DNA from: Paraburkholderia dioscoreae
Lineage (GTDB): Bacteria > Pseudomonadota > Gammaproteobacteria > Burkholderiales > Burkholderiaceae
DNA: 64,000 nucleotides
Direction: 5' to 3'
NCBI RefSeq assembly: GCF_902459535.1
Contig: NZ_LR699557.1
Span: forward strand, 1 to 64,000
The translations under genes were made by a program, and so were the position numbers. This document shows positions 1-7,678 of the stretch, piece after piece. The stretch's first letter is position 1. Each line of letters opens with the position of its first letter. Below the pieces are notes generated by a model, which saw nothing but the letters and a program-made list of their open reading frames with translations, was not told the origin of the DNA and did not search any database.

Positions 1-1639
1 CAATTGCGGCCGTCACGTCGACGGCTGCAAGCTGCTTCGATTCCTGCTGGATTCTGGTCATCTCCGCCGTCATACGGGCCCTCTCGGACTCGTATCGGGC
101 AGACCGCGCAGCGGCTTCGTTCGCAACGCCTCCCAGTTCCGCGTTAGCCGTCTCAAGACCCGTTGCGGCAGCGTCGAGGAGCGGCTTGCTGGCAGCAAGT
201 TCAGTCGCCGCCTGCAGATCACGCCTGGCGTCAGTCAGGGTACGGGCGACCGTATTAAGCTCACTGCGCTTTGCAGCAAGCTCTGCGACCACCGGTGCAA
301 GAAGATCGGCCTGTGCTTTCTTTTCGCGATACTGCGCACGAAGTTCGGCCACCGACACACGTTGCTCTTCTGCCTGCGATTTCGCCTGAAGCGCCTGACT
401 GAGCAGCGGACAGGTGGCATGCATGGCATGCCCCACGCACGGCACCTGATCGACGACTGCAGCCTGCTTCGTCAACGTCTCGAAGTGGGCGGCTTTCGTC
501 TGACCCTGCGTCATGAGCCCCGAAATTGCAGTCTGAAGCGTCGCATGACTCACCTGCTTCGCTTCAAGATCCGCAATCATGCGCTGCAGAGGCTCCAGCT
601 TTGCCTCTTCGCGACCGATCAGAAGTTGCGCTTCATCGCGCTTCGCCGCCGCTCCCAGAATCGCTTCCTTGCGGGCAAGCGTCGCCTGATGAGTCACCAC
701 CGCCTGCTTCAGCGAGTTGACGCGCTGCTGGGTCCGAACGGATGCTGCCTGCTCATCGCCATCCAGCGACTGCACACCTTTGACCAGCTCATGCGCGCGA
801 ACCGACAGCTCCCGCAGCCTCGCCTCGACAGTTGCCGATTCGCCTGCCTTCGCCGCCAGCGTCGCACGCTCCTGAGTCAGCTTCGCAGCTTCCTCAAGCT
901 TCAGATCGCGTTGTGCACGCGTGTCGCGCAGAAGCTCGCCTTGTGCAAGCACGGAGCGTTCGACATCCGCTTTACGCTGTCGCTTTCCCGCGAGTGCCGT
1001 CAGATCCGTCTGTATCTCGTCGAGCGCACGGCCAAGAATCTTCGCGACATCACCGGCTTTCGCCGACAACGCTTTGAGGTGTTCAATGCCGAGCATCTCT
1101 GCGAGCAGCGTCTTGATTTCTCCCGCGCCGTACGACGCGAGCGGCCGCCGGTTCTGCGCGGAGAAGACGCTGGTAAAGAAGCTTTGAAGCGAACCGTTGA
1201 TCGCTTCGACACAGCGGTTATACGTCGCCGCCTTGCCGTCCGATACCGTACCGTCGGGCAATGTAACGGGGTGCCATGTGCCGTCCGATCCATGCCAGGC
1301 AAGGTAGTACTCCGCCTTGCCTGTCTTGCCGGGTTTTCTGAATGAAAACGTCGAGCGGTACCGGATACCGTCGTGTTCCCACTCCAGCTCCTTCAGCGCG
1401 CTGGTTCCACAGATGTGGTCCCAGTATGAGAAGGCATCGACCGACAGCATCGAAGCGTGTGACGGCATGATCGGATATGGATGCAGGTTGTCCATGATCG
1501 TCGTTTTGCCCGCCCCGTTGGGGCCGACAAGCGCAATCAGGCCTTCCGGCAGCGACTCGAGGTCGAGCGTGAAGCTTTCGCGCCTCATCCCGTCACGAAC
1601 GCCGTAGAAGCCTTCGAGCGTCAGTTTTAGAGGGCGCAT
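1..1639 (-). CDS. SbcC/Rad50-like ATPase, N-terminal part (partial)
   Basis: The start ATG at 1639 follows a GGAGG ribosome site, and the frame stays open to the left edge, so the C-terminal ATPase half is missing from the window. Residues 39-47 are a Walker A motif, GPNGAGKTT. Long Glu/Lys/Ala-rich stretches follow that look like coiled coil. Two cysteines nine residues apart (PC...TCPL) sit mid-coil and could form a zinc-hook-like turn, although the classical CxxC hook is not present. SbcC/Rad50 proteins join SbcD/Mre11 nucleases to process DNA ends and hairpins. An SbcD-like gene lies 0.7 kb upstream on the same strand, which supports the call. The start overlaps the preceding gene by 13 nt, implying co-translation. 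Confidence 0.75.
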   Translation of the reverse strand, partial: MRPLKLTLEGFYGVRDGMRRESFTLDLESLPEGLIALVGPNGAGKTTIMDNLHPYPIMPSHASMLSVDAFSYWDHICGTSALKELEWEHDGIRYRSTFSFRKPGKTGKAEYYLAWHGSDGTWHPVTLPDGTVSDGKAATYNRCVEAINGSLQSFFTSVFSAQNRRPLASYGAGEIKTLLAEMLGIEHLKALSAKAGDVAKILGRALDEIQTDLTALAGKRQRKADVERSVLAQGELLRDTRAQRDLKLEEAAKLTQERATLAAKAGESATVEARLRELSVRAHELVKGVQSLDGDEQAASVRTQQRVNSLKQAVVTHQATLARKEAILGAAAKRDEAQLLIGREEAKLEPLQRMIADLEAKQVSHATLQTAISGLMTQGQTKAAHFETLTKQAAVVDQVPCVGHAMHATCPLLSQALQAKSQAEEQRVSVAELRAQYREKKAQADLLAPVVAELAAKRSELNTVARTLTDARRDLQAATELAASKPLLDAAATGLETANAELGGVANEAAARSARYESERARMTAEMTRIQQESKQLAAVDVTAAI

Positions 1640-2160
1640 GGCGATACCTCCGCAGCTTCGGACATTGCTGCCATCCGCGAATAGAAGGCGACATCGTCAT
1701 CGTGGGGGAAAGACTCGACCATCGGATCGACTCTCTCTGCGACAGCCATAGGCGCCCGAAGCTTGCCTGCGATCGCAGCCTCGACTTTTTCGCAGGCCCG
1801 GGCGAATTCGCGGCGGGCACACGTAAGAAGCTCGTCCCAGCCGGCATAGCCGGTCAGGGTACGGATCTCCATCGGGGACCACTGCGTCGCCATGCCCGTG
1901 TGATATGACCAGAGCAGGTGCTGCATTTCAACGGCAGGCGTAACGACGACCTGACTCGCTCCCGCCGTGGTTGCGCTCAGGACAAGCATCTGGCCAGACT
2001 GCGCCAGGACGGCCCCACGGTCCTTGCCGAAGGGTTGGTGAAGAATTGCCGCCGAGAAACCGGCGTGCTCAACAAGCGACTTCTGAACGTCGCGTATGTC
2101 CTGATCGTCATTGGCGAAGATTCGAGCCCAATCGGATCCAGCAGGGTAAAGACCAAACAT
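1627..2160 (-). CDS. Hypothetical protein between SbcD- and SbcC-like genes
   Basis: This is a 177-residue soluble protein starting MFGLYPAG. I chose the ATG at 2160 because a CGGAG ribosome site precedes it; the longer upstream frame would run through the structured leader. No domain is recognised. It overlaps the SbcC-like start by 13 nt and so is probably co-expressed with the nuclease subunits. The Shine-Dalgarno site is buried in an 8-bp hairpin (2165-2191), so translation is probably regulated. Confidence 0.6.
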   Translation of the reverse strand: MFGLYPAGSDWARIFANDDQDIRDVQKSLVEHAGFSAAILHQPFGKDRGAVLAQSGQMLVLSATTAGASQVVVTPAVEMQHLLWSYHTGMATQWSPMEIRTLTGYAGWDELLTCARREFARACEKVEAAIAGKLRAPMAVAERVDPMVESFPHDDDVAFYSRMAAMSEAAEVSPCAL

Positions 2161-2164
2161 GATT

Positions 2165-2191
2165 GCACTCCGTAGGTAACAGGCGGAGTGC
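2165..2191 (-). promoter_or_regulatory. Start-proximal hairpin hiding the ribosome site
   Basis: On the minus strand GCACTCCG pairs with CGGAGTGC across an 11-nt loop, ending four bases before the ATG at 2160. The 3' arm contains the ribosome binding site. An upstream GGCGGGGAG segment can pair instead with CUCCGCC of the 5' arm, giving a mutually exclusive alternative. Confidence 0.6.
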
Positions 2192-2261
2192 TCCCTGTAG
2201 GGATCGCTCCCCGCCAGGGTAAAAGAAATGAACTGCTGAGAAAGGTGAAGCAACGACTACA

Positions 2262-2280
2262 TCGATGCGTCGCGAGACGC
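2262..2280 (-). promoter_or_regulatory. 5' leader element, copy 1 (hairpin + GCATCGA)
   Basis: Minus-strand stem GCGTC/GACGC with a UCGC loop, followed by ATCGATG. It lies in the 219-nt gap upstream of the gene starting at 2160. A -10-like CTATCG lies about 15 nt upstream. It belongs to the dispersed family described in the findings. Confidence 0.55.
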
Positions 2281-2379
2281 GGTGAAACCTCGTTTCGATA
2301 GCCGCGACAGCTATCGGAACAGGGCTACTGTTCCACTGCAGGAGAGCCATACCGGCCTCTCCCGCATTCGGGCAGCAAA

Positions 2380-3777
2380 CTACGCTGCAAACAGATCATC
2401 TTCCAGCCACGACATCTGTGCGGCGGGCAAGACCTCGACCGTCGCATCAGGCACCGTGTCGCTTTCAGGCTCCAGCGGAATGTCCACCGGCAACTGGCCT
2501 GACGACGAGACTGGCTCAGGCACCGGTTGCGCCACAGCAGCGCCAACGTCTTCACCGGCCAGGCCGGCCAGCACCGCAGCAGCAATCGCTTCCGCATATC
2601 CAGCCTCAAGCAACCGGTACCGCTCGACGATCGGCGCAGCCTCCACGTTCGCGTGTTCGGCCCACCGTTCAATCTTTCGATCGACAGTCGGCTCGATACT
2701 GATGCCTTGCGAACGCGATCGGGTCACCGGCAGGATGCGCGGCTCAAGCTTGAGAGCCGACGCGCCAGCGAAAAGCGCTTCGATCGCGTCGCGGTCTACC
2801 GATTGGCGATGCTCCTCGTCCACCTGCCAGCGAACACGGACGAACTTGTCGCCTGCGTCAGCCGCGATGGCCGCGAGTCGCTCCATGTCCGGGGGGCCGT
2901 CGAAGTCAACGCAGATCGTCTCGCGCGCCGGCGTCGGAACAAGCAACGCTCTCGCGCTCCCTGTCTCAACGTCCCACGCGAGATAGCCCTTGTCACCTTC
3001 CTCGCCGTAGTGAAACCGACCAGGCGACCCGGCATAGGCCACGACACGGCCGCCGCGTTCCCACTGCTGCGACTTGTGAATGTGGCCGAGCATGAACGCA
3101 TCGCATTCGGCCTCGAACAGTGCACCGAGTGAAAACTCGTGATCGAAGCCCGCCATCGTGACGCCATGCTCAGTCGTGCAACCGTTGACCGTGCCGTGCG
3201 ACACACCGACCGTGCGAATGCCAGCCGCTCGAAGCTGTGCATTGACTCGTCCAGCCGCTGCCAGGTAATCACCCAGCACCGCCTCAAGCCCCGTCGCGGC
3301 ATCCTTCGCACCGACCGCGGCCGCCAGCTGCCCCTTGTTGATCGAGGGCAGGCAGGTGAACACGACATCGGCGCCAAGAGTCAGGACGCTGTGCAGCTCC
3401 TCTTCGTTGAACACGGGCCCCGCCGAACCGAAGAACTTCCCTTCGAGAAGGCTGACCTGCTGCACGCGCTCGGCGATGAATACCGGGTGGTTCGTGCCCA
3501 TCAATGCGAAGTTGCGAAGCGTTCCCGGTGGCTCGTGCGAGAACGTGCCTTGAAGCATTAACACCGGCATGGACAGACTCAGGTGGTTGATGTTCCACGC
3601 GAGCCGGTTGAGAGCCGGAGCATGTGCATCAAGACGATGGTCAGTCGAATCGCCCGATATGACTGCGACGTCCATGCAGCGATTCATGGCGTCGCGCACC
3701 GCGAAGGAAAAACACCGGTCCGCCTCATCGAGGTTTTCTGGTGAGTAATGCAGGTCAGACATGTGAGCGATTTTCAC
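2380..3777 (-). CDS. SbcD/Mre11-like metallophosphoesterase
   Basis: This 465-residue protein begins with GTG after CAGGAGGCGAC. Phosphoesterase motifs are visible in order: MSDLH with D8 and H10, SGDSTDH with D43, a GTFSHE segment with H81 where GNHD is usual, VSHGT, and GHIHKSQ. These are the metal ligands of Mre11/SbcD nucleases, which act with SbcC/Rad50 on DNA ends and hairpins. The replaced Asn in the third motif is unusual. The C-terminal 100 residues are Pro/Glu/Val-rich and acidic, and could be a partner-binding tail. A gap of about 220 nt with its own regulatory element separates it from the next gene, so the nuclease and ATPase subunits may be controlled separately. Confidence 0.8.
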   Translation of the reverse strand: MKIAHMSDLHYSPENLDEADRCFSFAVRDAMNRCMDVAVISGDSTDHRLDAHAPALNRLAWNINHLSLSMPVLMLQGTFSHEPPGTLRNFALMGTNHPVFIAERVQQVSLLEGKFFGSAGPVFNEEELHSVLTLGADVVFTCLPSINKGQLAAAVGAKDAATGLEAVLGDYLAAAGRVNAQLRAAGIRTVGVSHGTVNGCTTEHGVTMAGFDHEFSLGALFEAECDAFMLGHIHKSQQWERGGRVVAYAGSPGRFHYGEEGDKGYLAWDVETGSARALLVPTPARETICVDFDGPPDMERLAAIAADAGDKFVRVRWQVDEEHRQSVDRDAIEALFAGASALKLEPRILPVTRSRSQGISIEPTVDRKIERWAEHANVEAAPIVERYRLLEAGYAEAIAAAVLAGLAGEDVGAAVAQPVPEPVSSSGQLPVDIPLEPESDTVPDATVEVLPAAQMSWLEDDLFAA

Positions 3778-3787
3778 GTCGCCTCCT

Positions 3788-3820
3788 GAAAAAGAAAAAG
3801 GCCGCCCGCAGGCAGCCTCA
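3788..3820 (-). terminator. Terminator-like hairpin before the SbcD-like gene
   Basis: On the minus strand, GAGGCTGCC and GGGCGGCC form a stem followed by TTTTTCTTTTT. It ends 10 nt before the GTG start at 3777, so it would act as a leader terminator for the SbcD-like gene and also closes the upstream NADAR transcription unit. Confidence 0.6.
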
Positions 3821-3856
3821 ATGGATTTCGCGCCGTGCGGCGCGTTCGAAAAATGG

Positions 3857-4339
3857 TTATCCGGACAGCGTGTCGCGCACCTTCATCAGCGTGACGCCAA
3901 GCAGGTTCGTGCCCCGCCAGTTTGCCTTGTCGAGAATCAGCGGGTCGCGCTCGCCAAGTCCTACTCCCCAGATGCGGTCGTAGGGACTGGCTTCGACAAG
4001 CTCGGTCGGCGCGGTCGCCAGTAGCAGCGAACGCAATCCGGGATTCTGGGCAAACTTCTCCCGGCATCCCACATAGACGATCGACTCGCGCTTCGCTTCC
4101 CACGCTGCAAGGTCAAAACCTTTGACGCCCCGTCCGATCGCCTTCTGATCTTTCGGGTGTCGCGCCGCGAGGATCGCTTCCGCCGCTGCCTCGTCGCCGA
4201 AAAGCTTGGCCTTGGAGAACATCATGAACTGTTCAACGGACGTGAAATTCACGTCGTGATAAGCGAACTGGCAGCGATGCCAGTTACTGAGGGCGTCCTG
4301 CTCACCAAAAAACAGCGTGAAGTTTGCGATCTTGCGCAT
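3857..4339 (-). CDS. NADAR-domain protein (YbiA-like)
   Basis: This 160-residue protein is a complete NADAR (DUF1768) domain. Typical segments are FFGEQDALSNWH near the start, NFTSVEQFMMFSKA, and WRGTNLLGVTLM near the end. NADAR proteins are N-glycosidases; YbiA acts on riboflavin intermediates, and others remove ADP-ribose from nucleobases and counter DarT-type toxins. No DarT-like neighbour is visible, so the substrate is unknown. The ATG at 4339 was preferred because homology begins there. It lies 11 nt downstream of a zinc ribbon gene and is probably translated from the same message. Confidence 0.8.
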   Translation of the reverse strand: MRKIANFTLFFGEQDALSNWHRCQFAYHDVNFTSVEQFMMFSKAKLFGDEAAAEAILAARHPKDQKAIGRGVKGFDLAAWEAKRESIVYVGCREKFAQNPGLRSLLLATAPTELVEASPYDRIWGVGLGERDPLILDKANWRGTNLLGVTLMKVRDTLSG

Positions 4340-4350
4340 GGTTGAAGCTC

Positions 4351-4560
4351 CTAGAAGACGGTCATGCAGCCGTCGCCTTCTCCCCAATTGATCTGCAGCT
4401 TCGCAGGTTCGGGTTCGATGAACGACGTGCTCATACACTGCTGACATTGGACAACGATCCGCTGCGTCCGATCCGCAGTGAAGACCTTGAACAGGTCACC
4501 ACCACAACCGCCGCAACGCATCTGCTGCAGACCCGTGAGGGTGCCCAGATCGTTCGACAT
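4351..4560 (-). CDS. Small zinc ribbon protein
   Basis: This 69-residue protein has CGGCGGDLF followed about 25 residues later by CQQCMS, two CxxC pairs that would bind one zinc ion. It is first in a two-gene unit with the NADAR gene. A GGAG ribosome site sits in the loop of a small hairpin (TGAT/ATCA) just before the start. Function unknown. Confidence 0.6.
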   Translation of the reverse strand: MSNDLGTLTGLQQMRCGGCGGDLFKVFTADRTQRIVVQCQQCMSTSFIEPEPAKLQINWGEGDGCMTVF

Positions 4561-4614
4561 GAAGCTGATACTCCATCAAGACAGGGAAATGATCCGCCGT
4601 GATGGCGGAAGAAT

Positions 4615-4633
4615 TCGATGCGCAGATGTGCGC
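4615..4633 (-). promoter_or_regulatory. 5' leader element, copy 2
   Basis: Minus-strand stem GCGC/GCGC with an ACATCT loop, then ATCGAATTC. A -10-like GCTAAA lies 12 nt upstream of the stem. It precedes the zinc ribbon/NADAR unit. Confidence 0.55.
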
Positions 4634-4698
4634 GGTCGAAAACGCTTTAGCAAGTCCGCTTGCTGAAGGGCTCTCGTACGCGAGGAAAGAAGAAGGAT

Positions 4699-4721
4699 GA
4701 CCAGCCCCGAAGGGGCTGGTC
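4699..4721 (-). terminator. Rho-independent terminator after the Gp3-like gene
   Basis: Perfect 10-bp hairpin, GACCAGCCCC with GGGGCTGGTC, starting five bases after the stop codon at 4726. The tail is pyrimidine-rich (CATCCTTCTTTCC) rather than a pure U tract. Confidence 0.65.
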
Positions 4722-4725
4722 AGGT

Positions 4726-6054
4726 TTAGACGTAGCTATTTGCCTGTTTGATGTCATCGTCGAACGCAACGGGATCATCGAGCGCCGCTGTAAGGCGTGC
4801 GTTCATCTGATCGACGTCTGCCGGTCTTTCCGCCCAGCCGCGCCCGAAGGTGACGTGTGCGTATCTGCGGAAATCCTGCTGACGATCCGGCTGACTCATA
4901 CCGAGCCGGTTCAGCAAATCCGACATGCGGTGACGCTTGTCTTCAAGGGTTTCATCCGGCTCCGGTCGCCCGGCCGTGCCGCCACCCTCGACGTCCGCAC
5001 CACCGGCGCTGTCAGTTTCACCATGCATCGGCCCGCCCGTTTCCGGTTCACCAACGTCGGCTTCCCCAAACGTCTGCGGCAGCACTTCGACGTTACCTGC
5101 TGCTTCGATCAGGGCAACCGCCCGGTTCGCCGCATCAAGCGCCGGTTGCGGCTCGTCGCCTGCATCCAGTAGCGCGCCGAGATCGATATCGGCATCGAGC
5201 ACGGTCAACATCTGCTTCTGACGTACGGCCTGACCGTTCTCATCTATGCGGGTGATGTCGAACTCCTTCTTTGACAGCCAGAATCGCGTGCCGGTCAACC
5301 TGCCACGCGCGAGCGAGACGGTTTGCATAGCGGAATATGCTTTCTGCAGGACGTAAATCGAATTCGTCGGAAGTTCGATCAGCCCAAGCCCCTTGACGTC
5401 GGGAATCGCGAACACGAAGTTCGCGCTCAGATTGCATTTGCGGTCCTGATACTGCGGGCACACATGCGGATCGCAGAGGCCGTCGGGAATGTCGTCGTCC
5501 TGCCGCTGGATGACAAGGCGTCCACCGAAAGACCGCCGCACCCGTTTTGCACGCTCGTCGCGCTCGACCGGCGCATAGGTCTTGCAGTAGCGCTTGCCGT
5601 CGCGACCATATTCCGAGAAGTACTGGCGGCCGGTCGTTGTGTATGCGGCCATCTGGTTGGGCACGTTGCGCAGCCAGTCGTCAAAGGCAAACATCACTGG
5701 GAATCGATGCAGCTTGACGCCATCGCCACGATCCGCACCATAGAGGCGAAGAATTTCGTCTGCCGTGTCGGGGTTTGAAAAGTCGGATCGTCTGCAAGTG
5801 AAATGCGCGACGTTTCTCGGGATGAGCGCGTTGCGCAGCTTGAGTTTTGTCTCAATGACCTTTCCGATCGTCTCATATGAGTCGCCGGCGGCCACCATCG
5901 CGTTGTACATCTCAACGGCCTTCGGGTTGCCCTGCGCAGCGCGCGTTAGCACCTTGATGCCGGGCCTGATCTTACCGATGACCGGCGGGCGGATTGCGCG
6001 CTCTTCGACCAGACTGCGAGGCGCGTTGTCGAACATCTGGACGACTGCGTTCAT
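4726..6054 (-). CDS. Gp3-like (recombination directionality factor-like) protein
   Basis: This 442-residue protein has a four-cysteine cluster (LCDPHVCPQYQDRKCN) around residue 200, followed by an FVFAIPDVKGLGLIEL core. It resembles the phage/plasmid family often annotated as 'hydrolase or metal-binding protein' or Gp3-like recombination directionality factor. The N-terminal two thirds carry the conserved part; the C-terminal third is Ala/Glu/Asp-rich and low complexity. It starts with an ATGA overlap on the preceding small gene, so the two are translationally coupled. The family assignment is from memory and the role on this plasmid is unknown. Confidence 0.5.
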   Translation of the reverse strand: MNAVVQMFDNAPRSLVEERAIRPPVIGKIRPGIKVLTRAAQGNPKAVEMYNAMVAAGDSYETIGKVIETKLKLRNALIPRNVAHFTCRRSDFSNPDTADEILRLYGADRGDGVKLHRFPVMFAFDDWLRNVPNQMAAYTTTGRQYFSEYGRDGKRYCKTYAPVERDERAKRVRRSFGGRLVIQRQDDDIPDGLCDPHVCPQYQDRKCNLSANFVFAIPDVKGLGLIELPTNSIYVLQKAYSAMQTVSLARGRLTGTRFWLSKKEFDITRIDENGQAVRQKQMLTVLDADIDLGALLDAGDEPQPALDAANRAVALIEAAGNVEVLPQTFGEADVGEPETGGPMHGETDSAGGADVEGGGTAGRPEPDETLEDKRHRMSDLLNRLGMSQPDRQQDFRRYAHVTFGRGWAERPADVDQMNARLTAALDDPVAFDDDIKQANSYV

Positions 6055-6320
6055 GAAGGTTTCCTTGCGAGAAAGAAGATGGCGTTCGTACGCAACGTGG
6101 TGGCCTGGGATTCCATCTCCCGGGCAGCGACATTGCCGCGACGTTCGCTGACATGGTGGATAAAGACAGAGCGCTCCGCATCGCTGAACATCGCGACCTT
6201 CGCGACCTCACAGCGGCTGCGCCAGGCGTCGGACGTGGTGTCCAAAGCGCCACGCTCGTTGTCGAGCTGAAGCTTGATGGCCTCAGCGATACGTTCGTTG
6301 AGGCGGTCGTGCAACAACAT
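6051..6320 (-). CDS. Small hypothetical protein upstream of the Gp3-like gene
   Basis: 89 residues, charged and probably helical, ending FFLARKPS. The ATG at 6320 follows CTGGAGGTGCTT, a strong ribosome site; the longer frame would begin inside the leader hairpin. It overlaps the Gp3-like gene by four bases (ATGA). No family recognised. Confidence 0.6.
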   Translation of the reverse strand: MLLHDRLNERIAEAIKLQLDNERGALDTTSDAWRSRCEVAKVAMFSDAERSVFIHHVSERRGNVAAREMESQATTLRTNAIFFLARKPS

Positions 6321-6363
6321 AAGCACCTCCAGTTGAGAAAAGCCCATCCGGGATGGACGGACG

Positions 6364-6402
6364 AAAAAAAAGCCCGCTCCGGTAAGGGAGCGAGCTTCGT
6401 GA
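6364..6402 (-). terminator. Strong terminator in the leader of the 6320 gene
   Basis: Minus strand GCTCGCTCC pairs with GGAGCGGGC, followed by eight T and CGTCC. It lies between element copy 3 and the start codon at 6320, so it must be bypassed for expression unless another promoter exists. It shares the TTTTTTTTCGTCC tail found after other terminators in the window. Confidence 0.75.
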
Positions 6403-6818
6403 AATCAGGATAGATGTGACCTACGCGCCACGTCCCTTCTGGGGACGTGGCGAGCAGGGAGCGGCACCGGAAACCGGTGCGCTCTGTCAGAGGACGTAAA
6501 GTCGTCCTCGCGCAGCATGGTCACGCCGCGCAACAGCCCTTTTCGGAAAATACATTCCGCCGCAGGAATCACGGATCAGCCAACTTCGATCGTTCTACCC
6601 AGATCAGGCTCTGGAGAGAGAACACCCGAAAACCTGGGTTCGAACGATGTACCGGCGCAAAGAATGCGGGCCAGGTACGAGTATCACAGCTGAAATTGGG
6701 GAGTCTGTAGCGGGCAGACTCAGCACAAGAAGATTTCCACACCGGTAGCTATCCGGTCGGAGCATGCTCAGGAGCACGACTTGGAGAAAGAAGATGGACT
6801 CCGGGCTTGGAGTCGAGG

Positions 6819-6836
6819 TCGATGCGTCAGAGACGC
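6819..6836 (-). promoter_or_regulatory. 5' leader element, copy 3
   Basis: Minus-strand stem GCGTC/GACGC with a three-base loop, then ATCGACCTC. A -10-like GATACT lies 14 nt upstream of the stem. It is at the upstream end of the structured 6.3-6.85 kb region. Confidence 0.6.
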
Positions 6837-6916
6837 GGGGAATGGATTGAAGTATCCGGGCAAATTGCCCGAGAGAGCATCTTAAAGCTCACGAAATTGA
6901 TATAGCTTTTGCCTCC

Positions 6917-6946
6917 TTGACGGTTAAGTGTTCAGTGAGAATTTAT
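6917..6946 (+). promoter_or_regulatory. Possible promoter for the plus-strand unit at 7 kb
   Basis: TTGACG at 6917-6922 is a good -35 match; a 17-nt spacer leads to AATTTA at 6940-6945, a weak -10. It faces the plus-strand gene starting at 6979. A direct repeat GAGAACAC lies between the promoter and the gene. Confidence 0.35.
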
Positions 6947-6978
6947 GTGAGAGAGAACACATACACCGAGAACACGTT

Positions 6979-7584
6979 ATGTCTGGCTTCGAAACGGAAA
7001 AGCCCGAGGCGGCTGACCCAGAACGACTGATTGCCCCTTCCGCTGCTGCCCAAACGGGCGCGGGCGGTCTGCGACCCATCAAGCGTCTGACGAGCGATGA
7101 CCGCCTTGCGCGAATTCATCCCGAGACGCTGGCCAAAACCGAGTTGCTGTACTACTCGGACTTCGCGCGCACCTTCGTGAGATCCGATTACAACTTCTGC
7201 GCGGCAAAGATGACCGTTGCGCGCGGCGGCAAGCTTCTCGCGCTGGAGGCGGAATTCCACACGGCAGAAGCGTTTTTCCGCAAGGCACTCGCCTGGGCCA
7301 ATAAGCTGCACGGTCGCAGCACCGGCCTTGAGCCGGAGCGCGTGACGCTCGAAATCAAACACCCGATGTCGGGGCGCCTCGTGCGACTGCTCACGATTTA
7401 CGACCAGCTCTTTAGCAAGACCATGGAAGCCCTCGTTGGGCGCTCGGTGATGGCACACGATCGCAAGTCTGCGCTGGACGCTGCTGCCGCTCGCATCAAG
7501 CAGATTCCCATCCTGTGCATGCCGGACAACGACCGCTACACCCCGGAAGGCGTCCTGCTCCCGGACCACGACGACACGCACTGA
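6979..7584 (+). CDS. Conjugative-element protein, tentatively DUF1845/AcaB-like
   Basis: A 201-residue soluble protein. I chose the ATG at 6979 (MSGFETEK); ribosome site support is weak (GAGAAC). The middle (residues 60-150) is helical, with YYSDFARTFVRSDYNF and a segment MSGRLVRLLTIYDQLFSKTM, a pattern resembling the DUF1845/AcaB group of proteins on integrative and conjugative elements. A weaker relative may be the gene at 15457-16326. The assignment is tentative. It is the first gene of a plus-strand cluster continuing to 10.9 kb. Confidence 0.45.
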   Translation: MSGFETEKPEAADPERLIAPSAAAQTGAGGLRPIKRLTSDDRLARIHPETLAKTELLYYSDFARTFVRSDYNFCAAKMTVARGGKLLALEAEFHTAEAFFRKALAWANKLHGRSTGLEPERVTLEIKHPMSGRLVRLLTIYDQLFSKTMEALVGRSVMAHDRKSALDAAAARIKQIPILCMPDNDRYTPEGVLLPDHDDTH

Positions 7585-7678
7585 ACCCCGCTGGCTTCGC
7601 CGCCGCCGGGAGAGGTCATCCTTGACATCGGGCGGTATCGGGCAGGCTGTAAGCCAGACAACGAGAAGAGGCATCTTC

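Larger units (their letters stand above)
6330..6850 (-). ncRNA. Long structured leader or non-coding RNA
   Basis: This gene-free stretch of about 520 nt holds at least five strong hairpins on the minus strand: GACTCC/GGAGTC, CCGG...CCGG pairs, CGAGGACG/CGTCCTCT, GCACCGG/CCGGTGC and CGCCACGTCCC/GGGACGTGGCG. It starts at leader element copy 3 (6819-6836) and ends in the terminator at 6364-6402 before the gene at 6320. It could be a very long 5' leader or an independent RNA released at the terminator. No known RNA family is recognised. Confidence 0.4.

Noticed and set aside
362..1345. Long plus-strand open frame
   Set aside because: It is antisense to the SbcC-like coding region, lacks a ribosome site, and is Arg/Leu-rich as GC-rich shadow frames usually are.
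6630..6650. GGTTCGAAC-type sequence suggesting a tRNA T arm
   Set aside because: No acceptor stem, anticodon arm or D arm can be drawn around it.
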